Below are positions 12,817 to 24,851 of a DNA stretch of 43,500 nt, piece by piece; position 1 is the stretch's first letter; each line of letters starts with the position of its first letter. Below the pieces are notes generated by a model. That model made no database searches. It saw nothing but the letters and a program-made list of their open reading frames with translations, and was not told the DNA's origin. The position numbers and the translations under genes are program-made. The DNA is from Chrysomallon squamiferum (Eukaryota; Mollusca; Gastropoda; Neomphalida; Peltospiridae): the NCBI GenBank assembly GCA_012295275.1, contig CM022665.1, forward strand, positions 10,750,476 through 10,793,975, read 5' to 3'.

Positions 12817-15297
12817 TCATGTCTGAAGCATAACAGCCAGTGTAATCACTGTAGTTAATATTCCAGCAACTGCCTGACCTACTCCTCCAGTAAGTTGTTG
12901 AGCTACTGGCCCACTTGGATTAGCGAAAGCATCATCATTTAAAGCGCTTCTGAAAAATAAACCATTTTTCAAAGTTAAAAAAACCCATCAGACACACGTA
13001 TTGTTAAAATGCTATAACAGTGGCATATTTTTAACTTGCTATATTCTACAGTCATTTAAAAAAATACTGCAACTGTTTCTCTGAACTGCCCCACACATTA
13101 TAAACAGGATATGTTTCTCTTTAAATGCTAAATACTGTAGTTCTTGGTATCTGTAAGTTAAAAAATATTTAAATGTGTAAGTATGCTTATATGTTTATGT
13201 GACAAAAATCATTATACACAGAACAAAATGTCAGTCAGTCACTTGAGAAAAAAATGTATATACCCTCCAGTGAATGTTTCTTTTTTGATGCCCCATTCTT
13301 ATAAAATATCTTGTTTGATTATGATTAGAAAATCTACAGTAACATTTAAGATATTTGTTTGCAGTTTTATAATTATATATAAGGGATTGATAACAGCAAT
13401 TTTCACACAATAATCGATATTCAGTTACTTATGGATACATAGAATGGAATATCAGAAATGACAAAAATTCATGTATTACTTCATATGATCTATAATTTCA
13501 ATAAGTCCAATTGCATAGTTCTGTCCTTTCTGAAACCATCTACCATGTTGTTGTATGATATATTCAAGACTGGTACGAGGCAAAGCAGCATCTGCAACTT
13601 CTCCTGCCTGGATAAAAACCTGCAGAAATAAACATATGCAATGATGAATAAAACATGATTTTGACAGTATAAATGCATACACACACAGACAAACAAACAT
13701 AAACAAAATCGAATATATATACTTACGTTCAGATAATAAAAGAGATAGAATCTGGATAGTGAATACATATAGCCAGTACTCAAAACATATTTATCAAAGA
13801 CTGCAGTCTATGCTTTCCTGCCTATGACAGGATGCAAATGAAAGATCACTTGCTGTTAAACATTAAGAGTAGTTCATGAAATGGCAGCTGCAAATTTCCT
13901 TTCATATGTCCGATTTTCAAAACAGACCTATTACCTATTCTTATAAATATGTATTGAAATGTTGTTAAAAATTAATACATTTTAATACATACTATGTTGT
14001 CTTCTAGAGAAAATAGAATAACAAAGTCATTTAGACAGCCCTCATTTCGTGGTCTTCTCCAGTATGTGTGTTGAAGATCTCTGGCAAATGTTGAGGCAGC
14101 ATTCAGTTTTTCTCTGACAGGGCTAAAAACAATAAATAAAAGTTTGTTTAATTTTTAGGTAAGTAGAATTCATTTTTTAACCAACTGATTATCTTCAATA
14201 ACCCAGAAATAATGACCTCATTCAGTAAAGAATCTGTTATAAATTTGCTGCAAGATTCAGTTCTTTTAAAAGTTATATATATATATATATATACATATAA
14301 ATATACACATACACAGAACAATTTGTGCTCTTTGATGTACACTCTCTCACACTCAGACATTAGAAGTACTGCCTGAGTATACAAAAACAAATTAAATAAT
14401 TTCCATTATTTTTGTAAAATTATATATATATCTATATAAGCAATTGTTTTAATACAGTAGCATTCTATTGATATTTTTTATTTTTCATCATTATTTTTTT
14501 TTTTAAATCCCAATGATCTGACTCATAGTTATAATAAATTCTATTAATATACTTTATCAAAAATGCAGATATTTCTGAAAATGTTTTTAATAAAAGATAA
14601 TAAACATACTCATCAGTGTCCTCATCATAATTTAAATATCGAATAACTGCCAGAGAAATGTGATAGCCTTTCCCACGTTGTCTATGACTTTCACAGTAGT
14701 AGACACTACAAGCACATCGAGTATCATTGTCATATACCCCTCGTAGAAGCCAATCCAGTATCTCAACTGAAATAATCCATTATATTTATTAAAAACATAA
14801 ATAAAAAACAAAAAATGAAGGATGCTTTTCTCACTTTCAAAAATTATGTATTGTTCTTGTATTCAAAAATTACTTTTAAAAATAAATGGTAAAAATCATT
14901 TACAGTTGAAACTTGAAAAATTGTTGTCCATATATATTGTAATATTATAATATAATCATGAATGTTTTTGCAAACTGTTAGTTATATATACCAAAGATAG
15001 AATACACACACATACACAATCAATATATTCAACAAACAGAAAATATATCTTATGTGAATGTGATAGAAAAATAAAAATTGAGAAATAAAATATTAACTTA
15101 CTTTGTCTGTGAGTGAGAACACCATTAGGATCACAAACAAAACCTGGCCGTTGACCAAGTCCACAAGCCTGAGGGTTCCTGGCTGGGTTTGGCATCTGGT
15201 CAGCTGTATGGACTACATGGACCTCATCATGTTGTGACCGACACTGAGGAACAACAATCAACAGTGCAGCAAATACAGCAGTAATCCACATATCCAT
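12817..15297 (-). CDS. MOLO1/TPM-domain secreted or membrane-anchored protein (five exons)
   Basis: Complete gene of 251 codons. Exons in gene order: 15297-15102, 14766-14610, 14122-13993, 13619-13480 and 12949-12817, all AG/GT with matching phases. The start codon precedes a clear signal peptide (MDMWITAVFAALLIVVPQC). The mature part has NPQACGLGQRPGFVCDPNG, then RCACSVYYCESHRQRG, GYHISLAVIRYLNYDEDTD and a tryptophan/arginine-rich segment (YWRRPRNEGC). These are features of the MOLO1 group of TPM-domain proteins, named after a C. elegans auxiliary subunit of levamisole-sensitive acetylcholine receptors. The last exon encodes a small-residue linker and a hydrophobic tail (AVAGILTTVITLAVML) ending three residues later, so it is either a transmembrane anchor or a GPI-attachment signal. 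A receptor-modulator role here is inference from the family. Assignment is by motif recall. Confidence 0.82.
13771..13980 (+). mobile_element. Diverged molluscan-type SINE in intron 3 of the MOLO1-like gene
   Basis: The sequence aligns over its length with a SINE I recall from molluscan genomes. Points of match in order: AGCCAGTACTC (consensus AGCCAGTGCACC), ATCAAAG, CTTTCCTG, GATGCAAATGAAAGATCAC-TTGCTG, AAGAGTAGTTCATGAAATGGC, TTTCCTTTCATATGTC, and a 3' tail like GTAAATAAAATG...GTTAAA...ACAT. It lies antisense to the host gene, with its 3' end about 12 bp from the exon-3 splice donor. The tRNA-like head is missing or unrecognisable. It is old: many substitutions are spread throughout. Confidence 0.7.
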
Positions 15298-15328
15298 TAT
15301 GACAGAGTGTTTTTAAACAGTCCCAGTA
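15298..15328 (-). other. Candidate 5'UTR part of MOLO1-like coding exon 1
   Basis: On the minus strand, ACTTTCAG lies just upstream of the start codon, with its AG at 15330-15329. It would make 15328-15298 the 5'UTR part of the first coding exon. A matching donor (CAAAG|GTAAGA) ends a possible noncoding exon at 16572. Both sites are read by eye; no transcript supports them. Confidence 0.4.
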
Positions 15329-16571
15329 CTGAAAGTATGCCAAAGAATTCACTATCAATTTGTATATACATATAAATGCTTAATATACTTTTGTATATAT
15401 ACTGGCACACACAAACACACACACACGTTTCTTTTAAAAGTAATTCATATACTTTCAGTTTTAAAGAAATAAAATTGTTCATTTGGTATCCAGATCACAA
15501 TATAATGCCATCAAAGTTAAGTTTTGTTTCTTTGTAATGAAATGCATTTGCTTTTGAATATTCTATCTCACAAAATCATATGTGATACAGATTTACCTTT
15601 TCTGAAATCTTTGATCTGTGCCAGTTATGAATATATAACTAAATTTTGACTTTAAAATTGTGTATTCAGTTCAAAATTACTGACTATAATGTACTACATC
15701 ATTATATCTTTATAAAACTACTAGTTGATGTCCCATCCCACTTATCACCATAATGCACATTATCAGTCTGGATAGGAATGCACATAAAAGATGTTTTCTT
15801 CCTGTTATTCAAGAATGAAGCTTACTGAGATAATAATAGGTATTTTTCATCAACGAAGTAAGAAAACAGATGTTACACAACCTTTGTTTCTTAAACATAC
15901 CACTGCTCTCAACAATTTGAATTTTATACAATTATATACAAAATTTAATGATTTCAAGCTATTGAGGTCTGTGTATTTGCTTTATTGGAATACAAATATC
16001 AATAAAATCAATGCATATTATATTATCTTTTATTAAATATTTCTACAATATTAAATATGCATTTACTTTTATTTTATTAAGAGTTAGAATATTATTTTAT
16101 TTTCAACCACCATTTAATATCTGATTTTTTAAAATTATTATTAATATATTTTTTAATTTTATGAATTCACAGTTTAGATGTCATTTTTACAGTTCATAAT
16201 TATAACAACTCATTAAAATTTTGGGTTGATATTTACTTTTAAAAAGTATCTGATTAACACCTTTTCCATTTTCATCAGGATAAAAAAGATAGTAGATACT
16301 GTTAAGCGCTATTCTTTCACACTTTCGAATGCAAATTATCCGAAGGTTTCCCTTTATTATTATTATTATTATTATACAGGAAAAATTAAACCGTTTAACC
16401 AGTGACTCACAATGAAACTAAATAATAAATCACAAAGCGATGGAACACTGAGGCAATTGTATTCCTTAAAGTAGCATCTTGTAAATCGTAAGATCTAAAT
16501 TCATCTATATTCTTTCGATATTGTATATAATTGAGATTATTTATATAATATTTTAAAATGTCTTTTCTTAC

Positions 16572-16760
16572 CTTTGAAAAAGTTTTTAAAGTCAAAATCT
16601 ATTACCAGCCTAAAAGTGAAAGCCCAAACATGGTTACACGATTACCGAACCTGTTCCACTCGGTTCTTTGAGGTCAGACCACATTAGAAATGCATTCCAA
16701 TCAACCGATCCTGTTTAACGAGTTATTGCCGTGAATTGTTAGTTGTTCTACCACGGCTCT
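16572..16760 (-). promoter_or_regulatory. Candidate upstream noncoding exon and promoter region of the MOLO1-like gene
   Basis: A good minus-strand donor (AAAG|GTAAGA, exon end at 16572) is preceded in gene direction by about 190 bp that is less AT-rich and contains more CpG than its surroundings. That fits a transcription start region. No TATA box or other core element can be named with confidence, and the far limit is arbitrary. Confidence 0.3.
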
Positions 16761-17099
16761 GCATTAGTCATCCTTTTCTCTAAGAAATGTGTTTTATATT
16801 TAATCTGTGCAATGTTTAGTAACAGAAATGTAAACAAATATATATAGTAATTATACTGGCGAGAGAAAAAAAAAATAAAAATAAAAATAAAATAAGTACA
16901 TGCTAACAATAGGATTTAAATGCACGAGCAAACAATAACCTTAATTATCTGATAAAATCTCCCTTTCTGTTGAACCATGAAACTACCATGCATAAACATT
17001 TGAAATGAACTGCAAAATGTATTAATATTAGTTTTAATTTTTTTTTTTTTTTTTAATTTTACAATTATTTATTTTTTTAAAGCATCTTGAAAAACAATG

Positions 17100-17554
17100 C
17101 AGTGGTGCGCAAAAAGGGGGATAGAGGGGGCAACGACCTCAGGCATCCAATCAAGGAGTGAAATTAAAATTATTTTTATTTTTTTGTAATTTGATATTAC
17201 CTTTGTTAACTTCATTGTACAAGCTGCTAGTTACTGTTGCAATTTCCATCATTTTAAAACCTGAAATTAATAAAGGCATATCAGATCTTCCATGTCAAAA
17301 GAGCAACCAACTAACTTGGCTGAATTCTTGTCTGCTGATGTAGAAAATGAAGCAGTTCAAGTGTTTTATGAAAGGAGATTTCATTTTAGGTTGATTTATA
17401 TTTAATTTGTTTAAAAAGTCTATTTCATTAGTCTTTACATATTTAAGATATCTTCCTTCCTCACATTTCTCAGTACTAAGCCCTGTACTCAAGTCTTGGG
17501 GGCATACAATCAAGGAGTTCACCCTGGGCATCACCAAACCTCTGTACACCACTG
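17100..17554. mobile_element. hAT-like non-autonomous element (MITE-like), 455 bp
   Basis: The left end starts CAGTGGTGCGCA and the right end closes TGTACACCACTG, so the ends are inverted copies with the core CAGTGGTGnnCA typical of hAT-superfamily terminal repeats. The 8 bp outside each end (AAACAATG left, ATACACTG right) agree at 6 of 8 positions, as expected of an aged 8-bp target-site duplication. Inside, GGCATCCAATCAAGGAGT (17142-17159) and GGCATACAATCAAGGAGT (17501-17518) are direct repeats near the two ends, which a simple hAT MITE would not require. No transposase is encoded. Confidence 0.65.
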
Positions 17555-17815
17555 ATACACTGTCTTGTCATTTTAATATTAAATTATATTTATTATTGTG
17601 TTTTGTTTTCTTCTTCTTAATTCTTTTTTTCTAAGTATAATTATGTTGGTTTTTTTTGGGGGGGGTTCATTTTTTCTTTATTATTTTTGTTAAATGTAAA
17701 GATCAGAACGCTTTCATTTTACATATACAAAAAAAAAAAAAAAAAACGGCAGACATTTACAAAACTTTTCTTTTGGTATATTAAAAGAAAACCAAGTAAA
17801 CTTTGTTGATAAAAC

Positions 17816-17821
17816 TTTATT
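17816..17821 (-). terminator. Poly(A) signal of GNB1L
   Basis: TTTATT on the + strand is AATAAA in gene direction, about 60 bp past the stop codon at 17881-17883. It is the first canonical signal after the stop, so a very short 3'UTR is likely. Confidence 0.55.
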
Positions 17822-17880
17822 AAATATATATATATATATGTATATATTTGTTTTTTTGCTCCACAATTGAACACCCACTC

Positions 17881-19141
17881 CTATCTGTACACATCCCATA
17901 TTGAGATGAGTTGATCCTGAGACCCACAAGCCAATAAGTTAGTGTCTGAGAAATCCAAAGATTGAACATTCTGTGTATGATATGATAAAACTGCCAGTGG
18001 TTTCAGCATTTTCTTTACACCAAATATTCTAACTTTGCAGTCCCAGCTAGCAGCTGCAACAATTTTACTGTCTGGTCTGAACATAATTTTACTAAATCCT
18101 GGATTAGTTGCACTAAATTCTGTAGAAAGGTTTAATTTATTGTCCTCTGAGATCTGAAATGATTTCAAAGTATTATCTACTGATCCTGCTAGTCCTTTAT
18201 TCATTTTGGAAGAAAAGTCCAAGCACATTACTGATTCTTTATACACTTCCAAACAATCTATCATCTTTGATATCTGTGTATCCCATAATGCAACATGACC
18301 ACTCTCATAACCAATCAGAATCTGGTTACAGTTGTGTGATAAAACAGGTTTAATTACCATACACATGCCATATTTTGTAGGGGTTGAAACTGGGCTTAAT
18401 GAAATGATCCTCTTACATTTCTCAAGATCAATGATGTCCACTTGAGAGGTGATGTCACTTGGTACAGCAAGCATTTCAGAATTTGTGTTGTTAGTCTTAA
18501 AAATAACACTAGCACAGAAACTGAGTGATGAACATTTGAAATGATCTGCAAAATATAAATGTATATAAATCACGTAATGTAAAATAAATAAAAATAAAAT
18601 GCAATTTTTACAGATATTTTAATCTTGACAACATGTGTATAGGATTGTATAAGTTATTTTGTGGCAGTTAGAGTAAATAAACAATACTGTATATATTATT
18701 AGTTTTTGAAAATGCCTTAAAGACTGTCCATGCTAGATGTTCGATATATATATTAATATATTCAGCTCCCCAAATCCCAAGAACAATATGCTGCATTATA
18801 ATAAAGCTAAACATAAACAAAAAATTAGAAATAACAACATGCTAACTTTCTGGATGCCATGATGAACCAGCTGACTTCCAAAGAACAGCAGAACCATCTC
18901 GACCATGTGTGACCAATTTGTGTTTGTGGAGACAGCTAATGGATAAAATGGGGCTTGATGTGTTTGCCTGCAGTGTATCCTTGACTCTTCTTGTTTCCAA
19001 ATCCCACAGTGACACTGTCCCAGCTTGATTTCCACTGTACAGATTACCTGGTAGGCAAACAGGGAAATGAAGACAGGTCACTGGGCTGTTTGAACCACGC
19101 AGAACATACACAGGGTCTGGAGAAGGGTGAGATGATGTCAT
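17881..19141 (-). CDS. GNB1L: GNB1L, WD-repeat protein (two coding exons)
   Basis: Complete 319-residue WD40 protein (human GNB1L is about 327). Coding exons are 19141-18847 and 18545-17881, with donor GAAA|GTTAGC and acceptor TTTTGCAG; the split codon reads Asn. The N-terminal part has PDPVYVLRGSNSPVTCLHF and GTVSLWDLETRRVKDTL, matching the first WD repeat of GNB1L. The C-terminal part has NPGFSKIMFRPDSKIVAAAS, WDCKVRIFG, LKPLAVLSYHTQNVQSLDF and GSQDQLISIWDVY, again following GNB1L closely. Repeat-closing dipeptides (WD, WK) mark most blades of a propeller. GNB1L is reported to act in stabilising PIKK kinases with the TTT complex; that role here is inferred from family. An acceptor (TTTATTTCAG) 9 bp before the start codon implies an upstream noncoding exon. 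Confidence 0.93.
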
Positions 19142-19150
19142 ACTGGTTAT
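19142..19150 (-). other. 5'UTR start of GNB1L coding exon
   Basis: The minus-strand acceptor TTTATTTCAG has its AG at 19152-19151, leaving a 9-bp leader before the ATG. The transcript must then begin in an upstream noncoding exon. One candidate ends at a CCAAG|GTAAAT donor at 20427, beside a CpG-containing stretch (20,400-20,530) that could be the promoter. The acceptor is convincing; the upstream exon is a guess. Confidence 0.45.
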
Positions 19151-19199
19151 CTGAAATAAAAGCGAGGTCTTGTTGGTTATCTAAAAAAATAGTTTAAAA

Positions 19200-22150
19200 C
19201 AATTATTTAAAATAAAGGCAACTAACATTACCTGCTTCTAAAACAGCTGAAAATCATGGACAGGATCATGGAAACATTTTTAATGTTATGAAATTTGAAT
19301 AATAAATATCTATTTTTCAGTAAAAGTGCATGTAGAATTATATTGTGGATCTGTATCTGCTATGTAGTTATTTATTATTATCTATATCTTAATGTATATA
19401 CAGGATAGTTGATTTATCTAGAACTATAAATAATTGTACATTATGAATTTATATATATGTTATGTTCTTGTCAAATTAGTATTTGAGGTTGTTTTAACTA
19501 AACATAAACTACAAGTTTATCAAACGGCCATTAGTTAGTTTTAATTAAACTAATTAACTGTTGGCTGAGATTAAAAATAGTTGATTTCGGACGAAAAGTT
19601 TACAAATAACATTTACCTTAAAAAATAATAATGAGGCCAGCATTTATTTTTATTATATATATATTCTTAGAAAACTTACATGGGCATGTTTTCTTAAATG
19701 TAATCATTAAAGTTTTTACAACTACACAAAACCAGGAAGTGTCCCTCGAAATTTATCCAGACCATCTGTTTTTAAGGTATAAAATTATATGAAAGAGACT
19801 AATGTTATTTATTTTACTTAGGCCTTTAATGTTCGTAACTCGTCTTGACTAACAGAAGCGTTCACGTGAATTATCTTTCTTGTTACAGATAATTTTAAAG
19901 TAAAAATAAATAAATAAAATTATTACTAATATTATAATTAATATTTTGTTTAAAGTTCTAACAGGGGCGATAATCATGTAAACTCTGCTATCAGTATACC
20001 TTTAAGCTTTTAACGCAAGTTTCATATTTAAATCTGAAAGTTATTAATTTTATTCATTTATATTTTAAATCATGATTCGAAATAATTATATTAAATTTGG
20101 TACTGGTATTTATATACCCGATGCTTGATATTATTTTATTTTATTTTGTTTTGTTTATATTATAAGTGAATTTAGATTTGTAATTAGCGCAAATCAAAGA
20201 TTACAGAGAGAAATTGTAGACCTTGAAATTGTAGCGAAAATATTTGCCAAAATAAAGGTAATTTATTATCAAGAGATAGAAAAACAAAAGATAACATACA
20301 CTCACTGCGTAGAATGCACAATAAATAAACAGATAGCAATTAAAATTCAACGTACATGCATTTCAATACTGATATAGTTACTACTGGCCATTTCACTTCT
20401 ATTGATCAGTTTGTATTTGCATTTACCTTGGTTAGGGCGTGAAATACGAAAATAATACCGTAATGTAAACATTCCACGCGGAGCTGGGTCATCATTAACA
20501 ATAATAATTCAACGCTGAACACGTTTAAAAGTAATAGCCGAAAATAATAGGGATAAAAAAAATAATAATAATAATAAAAATAATTTTAAAAAAGAACAAA
20601 AAATCTAAAAAAAAAAAAAAAAAAAAAAATAAAATAAAATAAAGAACAAACCGAAAAAACAAACAAAAAACCTCAACAAAACAAACAGAAAAAACAAACA
20701 AAAAACCTAAGAACTAAAAAAAAAAAAAAAAAAAATTAAAAAGGAGAAAACAAGAAAAGAAAAAAGACAACCTGAAGATTAATTTTATGTCCGTAATAAA
20801 CATCTATACGACAGACGAATCTGAAATTGAATACTCTGAAAAATATAGACTGGGGTCAATGAGGAAAGATCATAAATCGAACAGTTTCAATTTTAGAATC
20901 TGGTCTAAATCAAACACCATTTGTCAAATCATGCAGCAGGAGTCGGCTGCTTTAAATGCTAAATATTTTGAAGGAACGTTATGCATGCATGTACACCACT
21001 TAAAAAAAAAAAAATTCGAAATGTATTTAATAAAAATACAGGACAAAAAAGAAAAAAAAAAAATAGAAGAATAAAAACAAAACTTTGTAAAGAGTAAAAT
21101 ATCAGATTTCACCATTGTCTGAGTTTTATCATTTTAAATATTTTAAGTTTTGAAGTAATGTGAGATAGAAAAAGAGTTAAATTACATATAATAATAATAA
21201 TTATTATTATTAAATATAAGACAGTTTAATAAAAGAAAACCAATAGATAATGTGAGCAAAATTATAAAAAGCGAAAAAATTAAAAAAAAATTAAAAAAAG
21301 AGTAAAGAAAAGAAAAGAAAGATATACTGTGTAAAAGCATTCTCCGAGATGGACAGTTTTAAACATTCTAAATAGGAAGTAATAATTATGAAAAAATCAA
21401 AGTTATCTCATATATAACATTTATAAAAATTAAAGGTAATTTGGAAAAAAGAAATCTGTAAAATAAATAAATAAATAAATAAATGGATAAATAAATAATA
21501 ATAACTGAAAAAGCGACAAAAATACAAGTGAGTATCAAATATGAAGTTATAAATAAATTTGATGAACGAAATTATCTCAGATATAAAATTTATTAAATGA
21601 AAGGCAATTTAGGACAGAAAATGTAAAATAATAATCATTAGTAAAGAAAAAAGTTCCAGATACAAAGATATTGTCCGAGCGATAACATTTTAAACTCTCT
21701 TAATACGACGTTATATGATATAAAGAAGAAAATAAAAAATATATATTGTCAGTTTATTATAAAAAAAAAAAGAAGAAAAGAAAGGATAACAAAAAAAGAC
21801 AGTACAACCAATATCAGAATATTACTGTTTTAAACATTTTAAATTCAATGTTCATTAAGTATAAAATTTATTAAATAGAAGGCAACCTGAGTAAAGAATA
21901 TGTAAAAAAAGGAAGGGGGAATAAAATTAAATGAAGTGAGAGGAAAAAAATTGTTGAAGGTGTAAAGCCTTTGACTTCACCTTGTCAAAGATCTTCGGGA
22001 TGCACTCATGGCAATGTTGTCTCTAGGATTTTATTCATTGTATTTCATTATGATATGCCCCTGTGACTCACTCTACTTTTTTTTTTTTTACATTATTTTG
22101 TACCGCGTGACCTTTTTTTTTTTTTTTTTTTTTTTCTTTTTCTTTCTTCA
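19200..22150. other. A-rich intergenic sequence upstream of GNB1L; no gene seen
   Basis: Strongly A-rich on the + strand, with poly-A runs around 20,605-20,630, 20,716-20,735 and 21,001-21,062. Short ORFs here are lysine-rich products of A runs and have no recognisable domain. The part from about 21,090 to 21,915 contains a diverged tandem repeat. The stretch near 20,400-20,530 is less AT-rich and may hold the GNB1L promoter. Confidence 0.5.
21090..21915. repeat. Diverged tandem repeat in A-rich DNA
   Basis: Two motifs recur in one orientation. Motif X has TGTCCGAG or CTCCGAG followed by CATTTTAAAC; it is seen near 21114, 21341, 21674 and, less well, 21811. Motif Y has TCAGATATAAAATTTATTAA then GGCAATTTAGG and AATGTAAAA; it is seen near 21403, 21571 and 21853. 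Between them lie A-rich spacers of variable length. Spacing is irregular (about 140-330 bp), as in an old array with indels. Confidence 0.5.
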
Positions 22151-23050
22151 AACCTTTGATTCAGTTAAGTTTTAACTTGATTGAGGGTAATTCGAAACCC
22201 TCTATGTCATGCGGTGACAACCCCAAATGCTTTTGTGTTGCCCCCAGACTTTGCTCAATACTGTGGTTATGTCGGATGTTCTTTCAGCCTGAAAAGATCA
22301 CAATATTTGTTTTCTGGGAAGGATTTACGAAAACGGTTGTAACCTGACACAAACATTTCGTGCAAACATCTACACAAGAGTTTTGGGTTTCAGTTTGCAC
22401 GTTGGGACACGGTTTTCAGCATGTAGTCAACGGTTAGACTGGTATAGGGTGGTAACTAAATCGTCGCGGGAAATGATGTGGCGTAACGTTATACACGTAA
22501 ATGTTATTCAACGCAAGTTCTGTATGAATCACAAAATTCCACAATACTGTTTATACCCGCGAATGACCCCAAACTAATTAAAGACTGCGTAATGCGATCT
22601 GGACATTTGAATCAATAGGAAATCCATAACTTTTTTTTATATGACGCGTCTTTCTAGTCAGGTCGCCAATTTCAACTAAGGATAAAGTTTCGGTACCGAA
22701 GTTTCATTGGAGCAACACGATGACAAAGACAAACATGGTTGCACATTTACATATCAACAGATTAAAAATATTCGAGAAAAAACACTGAATCCAACAGTTA
22801 TTATGCAGACGATAAATCGAAATTATTTTAATAGGTGTCAAGTTTGCATTTAGGAAACCATTTTATTTTTCATTACTAGCTAGTGCAGTGAAATCTAAGA
22901 ATGATTTCATTTTTGTTGTCGATGCAGATGTCAAAGGTTATTTTATTCTTTCAGTCTTGTATCAATATTAATTTAAAATAATGTTGTTTTGTTTTCCTGG
23001 GTTCATTATTATACTTTACATTTAGAATTTTAACAAAATTCTTTTTTGTT
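22150..23050. other. Less AT-rich intergenic block; nothing recognised
   Basis: Base composition here is more balanced and contains more CpG than the flanks (for example GTCGCGGG and ACGCGTC). Two short ORFs (22156-22347 and 22383-22577) have no motif I know. It may be an old mobile element or a regulatory region. Confidence 0.3.
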
Positions 23051-23070
23051 ATTATTATTCCTTGTTTCGG

Positions 23071-23071
<1 letters not shown>

Positions 23072-23140
<69 letters not shown>

Positions 23141-23142
23141 TT
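23072..23142. repeat. (ATT)n then (TTTA)n microsatellite
   Basis: Adjacent trinucleotide and tetranucleotide runs, visible directly. Confidence 0.9.
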
Positions 23143-24163
23143 TTAATTTACTTTTTTACACATTAAAAAAAAAAAAAAATAAAATAAATAAATGAGAAGG
23201 GTAACTGTAAGCCTATTAATATTAATACTTTAAATACTACAGTATTTGGAAATACATATTAAGAATGAATAAAACAAGATTATACAAAACATAACGTCAT
23301 TAAACTCCAATTTTTGATATACTGACCTATTTACAGTTTCGTCTTTTATCGGACCTTGATTTCAATTTTGCAAAATTTAAAGGTTACAAATGATTTTGTT
23401 TTTGTTTTTTGTGTTTGACTGTTGTTGTTTTTTCTCTCTCTCTCACTCTGACTAATAGTAATTATTATATTAAATTACTTTAAGGGAGTTTGTAATGTCA
23501 AATTAACTTTCAGATTTCAAACTGCTATATTTAATCACAGTTCGTAAACAGAGGGCTCGCTATAGGTGTAGGAAATTAAAAATAATGATGATAATTCAAT
23601 ACTAAGACTCTTCCTAGTACTATTGTCACTACTACTCTGTTACTGTTACTATTATTACTACAGGTGCAGCAAATTAATACCTCTGCTACTACTATGACCA
23701 TTCTACCACTGTACTATAATTAACAACAACAACAATAACCACAATAACCATAGCAATACTACTACTAATAAAGAAATTCAGAAATAGAAACTAATGTCTC
23801 TTTAAAATATAACAGTCTTGTGCTAAAATTTTCATTATAAAAAATAAAAAAAATAAAACCGAGCTAATGTAACACATTATTACTGGTAACGGCGGTGTCA
23901 GAAAATGAACCATTTCCTGATATTGTAGGTTAAACAGTTTCAGTGAATTCAGTATTATCTACATTAAAACGTCTGCAATACAGGAAATGGATATTGCTGC
24001 TGTTGTTGATGATGATGATGATGCTGATGAGAGAGACATACGCAGCGAGAAAGAGAGAAAAAGAAGGAGATCCAGACAGAGAGATAGACAGACTGACTGA
24101 AAGAGAAACAGACTGAGAAAGAAAAAAGGAAAAGAGATACAGTTAGTGAGAAAGACAACCTGA

Positions 24164-24166
<3 letters not shown>

Positions 24167-24238
<72 letters not shown>
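24167..24238. repeat. (GA)n microsatellite, first of two related blocks
   Basis: An uninterrupted GA run of about 72 bp. Its right flank (24280-24385) resembles the right flank of the second GA run. Confidence 0.95.
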
Positions 24239-24240
<2 letters not shown>

Positions 24241-24741
24241 ACAAATGCAAGTCAGAAAAAACAACGAGCAAGCGAGCGAAACATTTTAAAACATAATATT
24301 GATGTCACTGTTTTAATAATGTTATTGTTATCTGTAGGAAATATGATACTAGAATGTTTCATCTTTAAACAAATCTGAATACACCGTTAGGCAGTGGTTA
24401 TCATATTACAGCGCACAGTGATGCCTCAGTGACCTAAACAGAGAAATAATTTAATTCAATGAATAGAGCAGTGTTCTACGTAATTTCAGTTTCAGCAGAC
24501 CTCCATGCTCTCCCAGACCCAGTAATGAATCTATACTGTCTGATTGTTCTCTGTTCCATTTCCCTGTCGACTAGAGGGAGGGTTACACAACAGTCCTTAA
24601 TTTACTGGTCATGTTACGTGAATGTTAGTGTACGTATTAATAGGAAATAATATTATACGTTTATTGCGGATTGGAAACTGACTACTGTTATAAGAAACAA
24701 ACAATACTCCCTTCATAAAATAAATAAATAAATTAATTAAT

Positions 24742-24800
24742 TAAATAATAAATTAAATTAAATTAAATTAAATTAAATTAAATTAAATTTAAAATAAAAT
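24742..24800. repeat. (AATTA)n-type pentanucleotide run
   Basis: About eight near-perfect copies of a five-base AT unit, preceded by AATTAATTAA. Confidence 0.85.
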
Positions 24801-24845
24801 AAAAACATAAAAACTTGGGAACTTTTCGTTTTGATTGAAATATAT

Positions 24846-24851
<6 letters not shown>

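Noticed and set aside
24022-24060. CTGATGAG...GAAA resembling a hammerhead ribozyme core
   Set aside because: The bases between the two motifs do not pair as a stem II, and the flanks do not form stems I and III.
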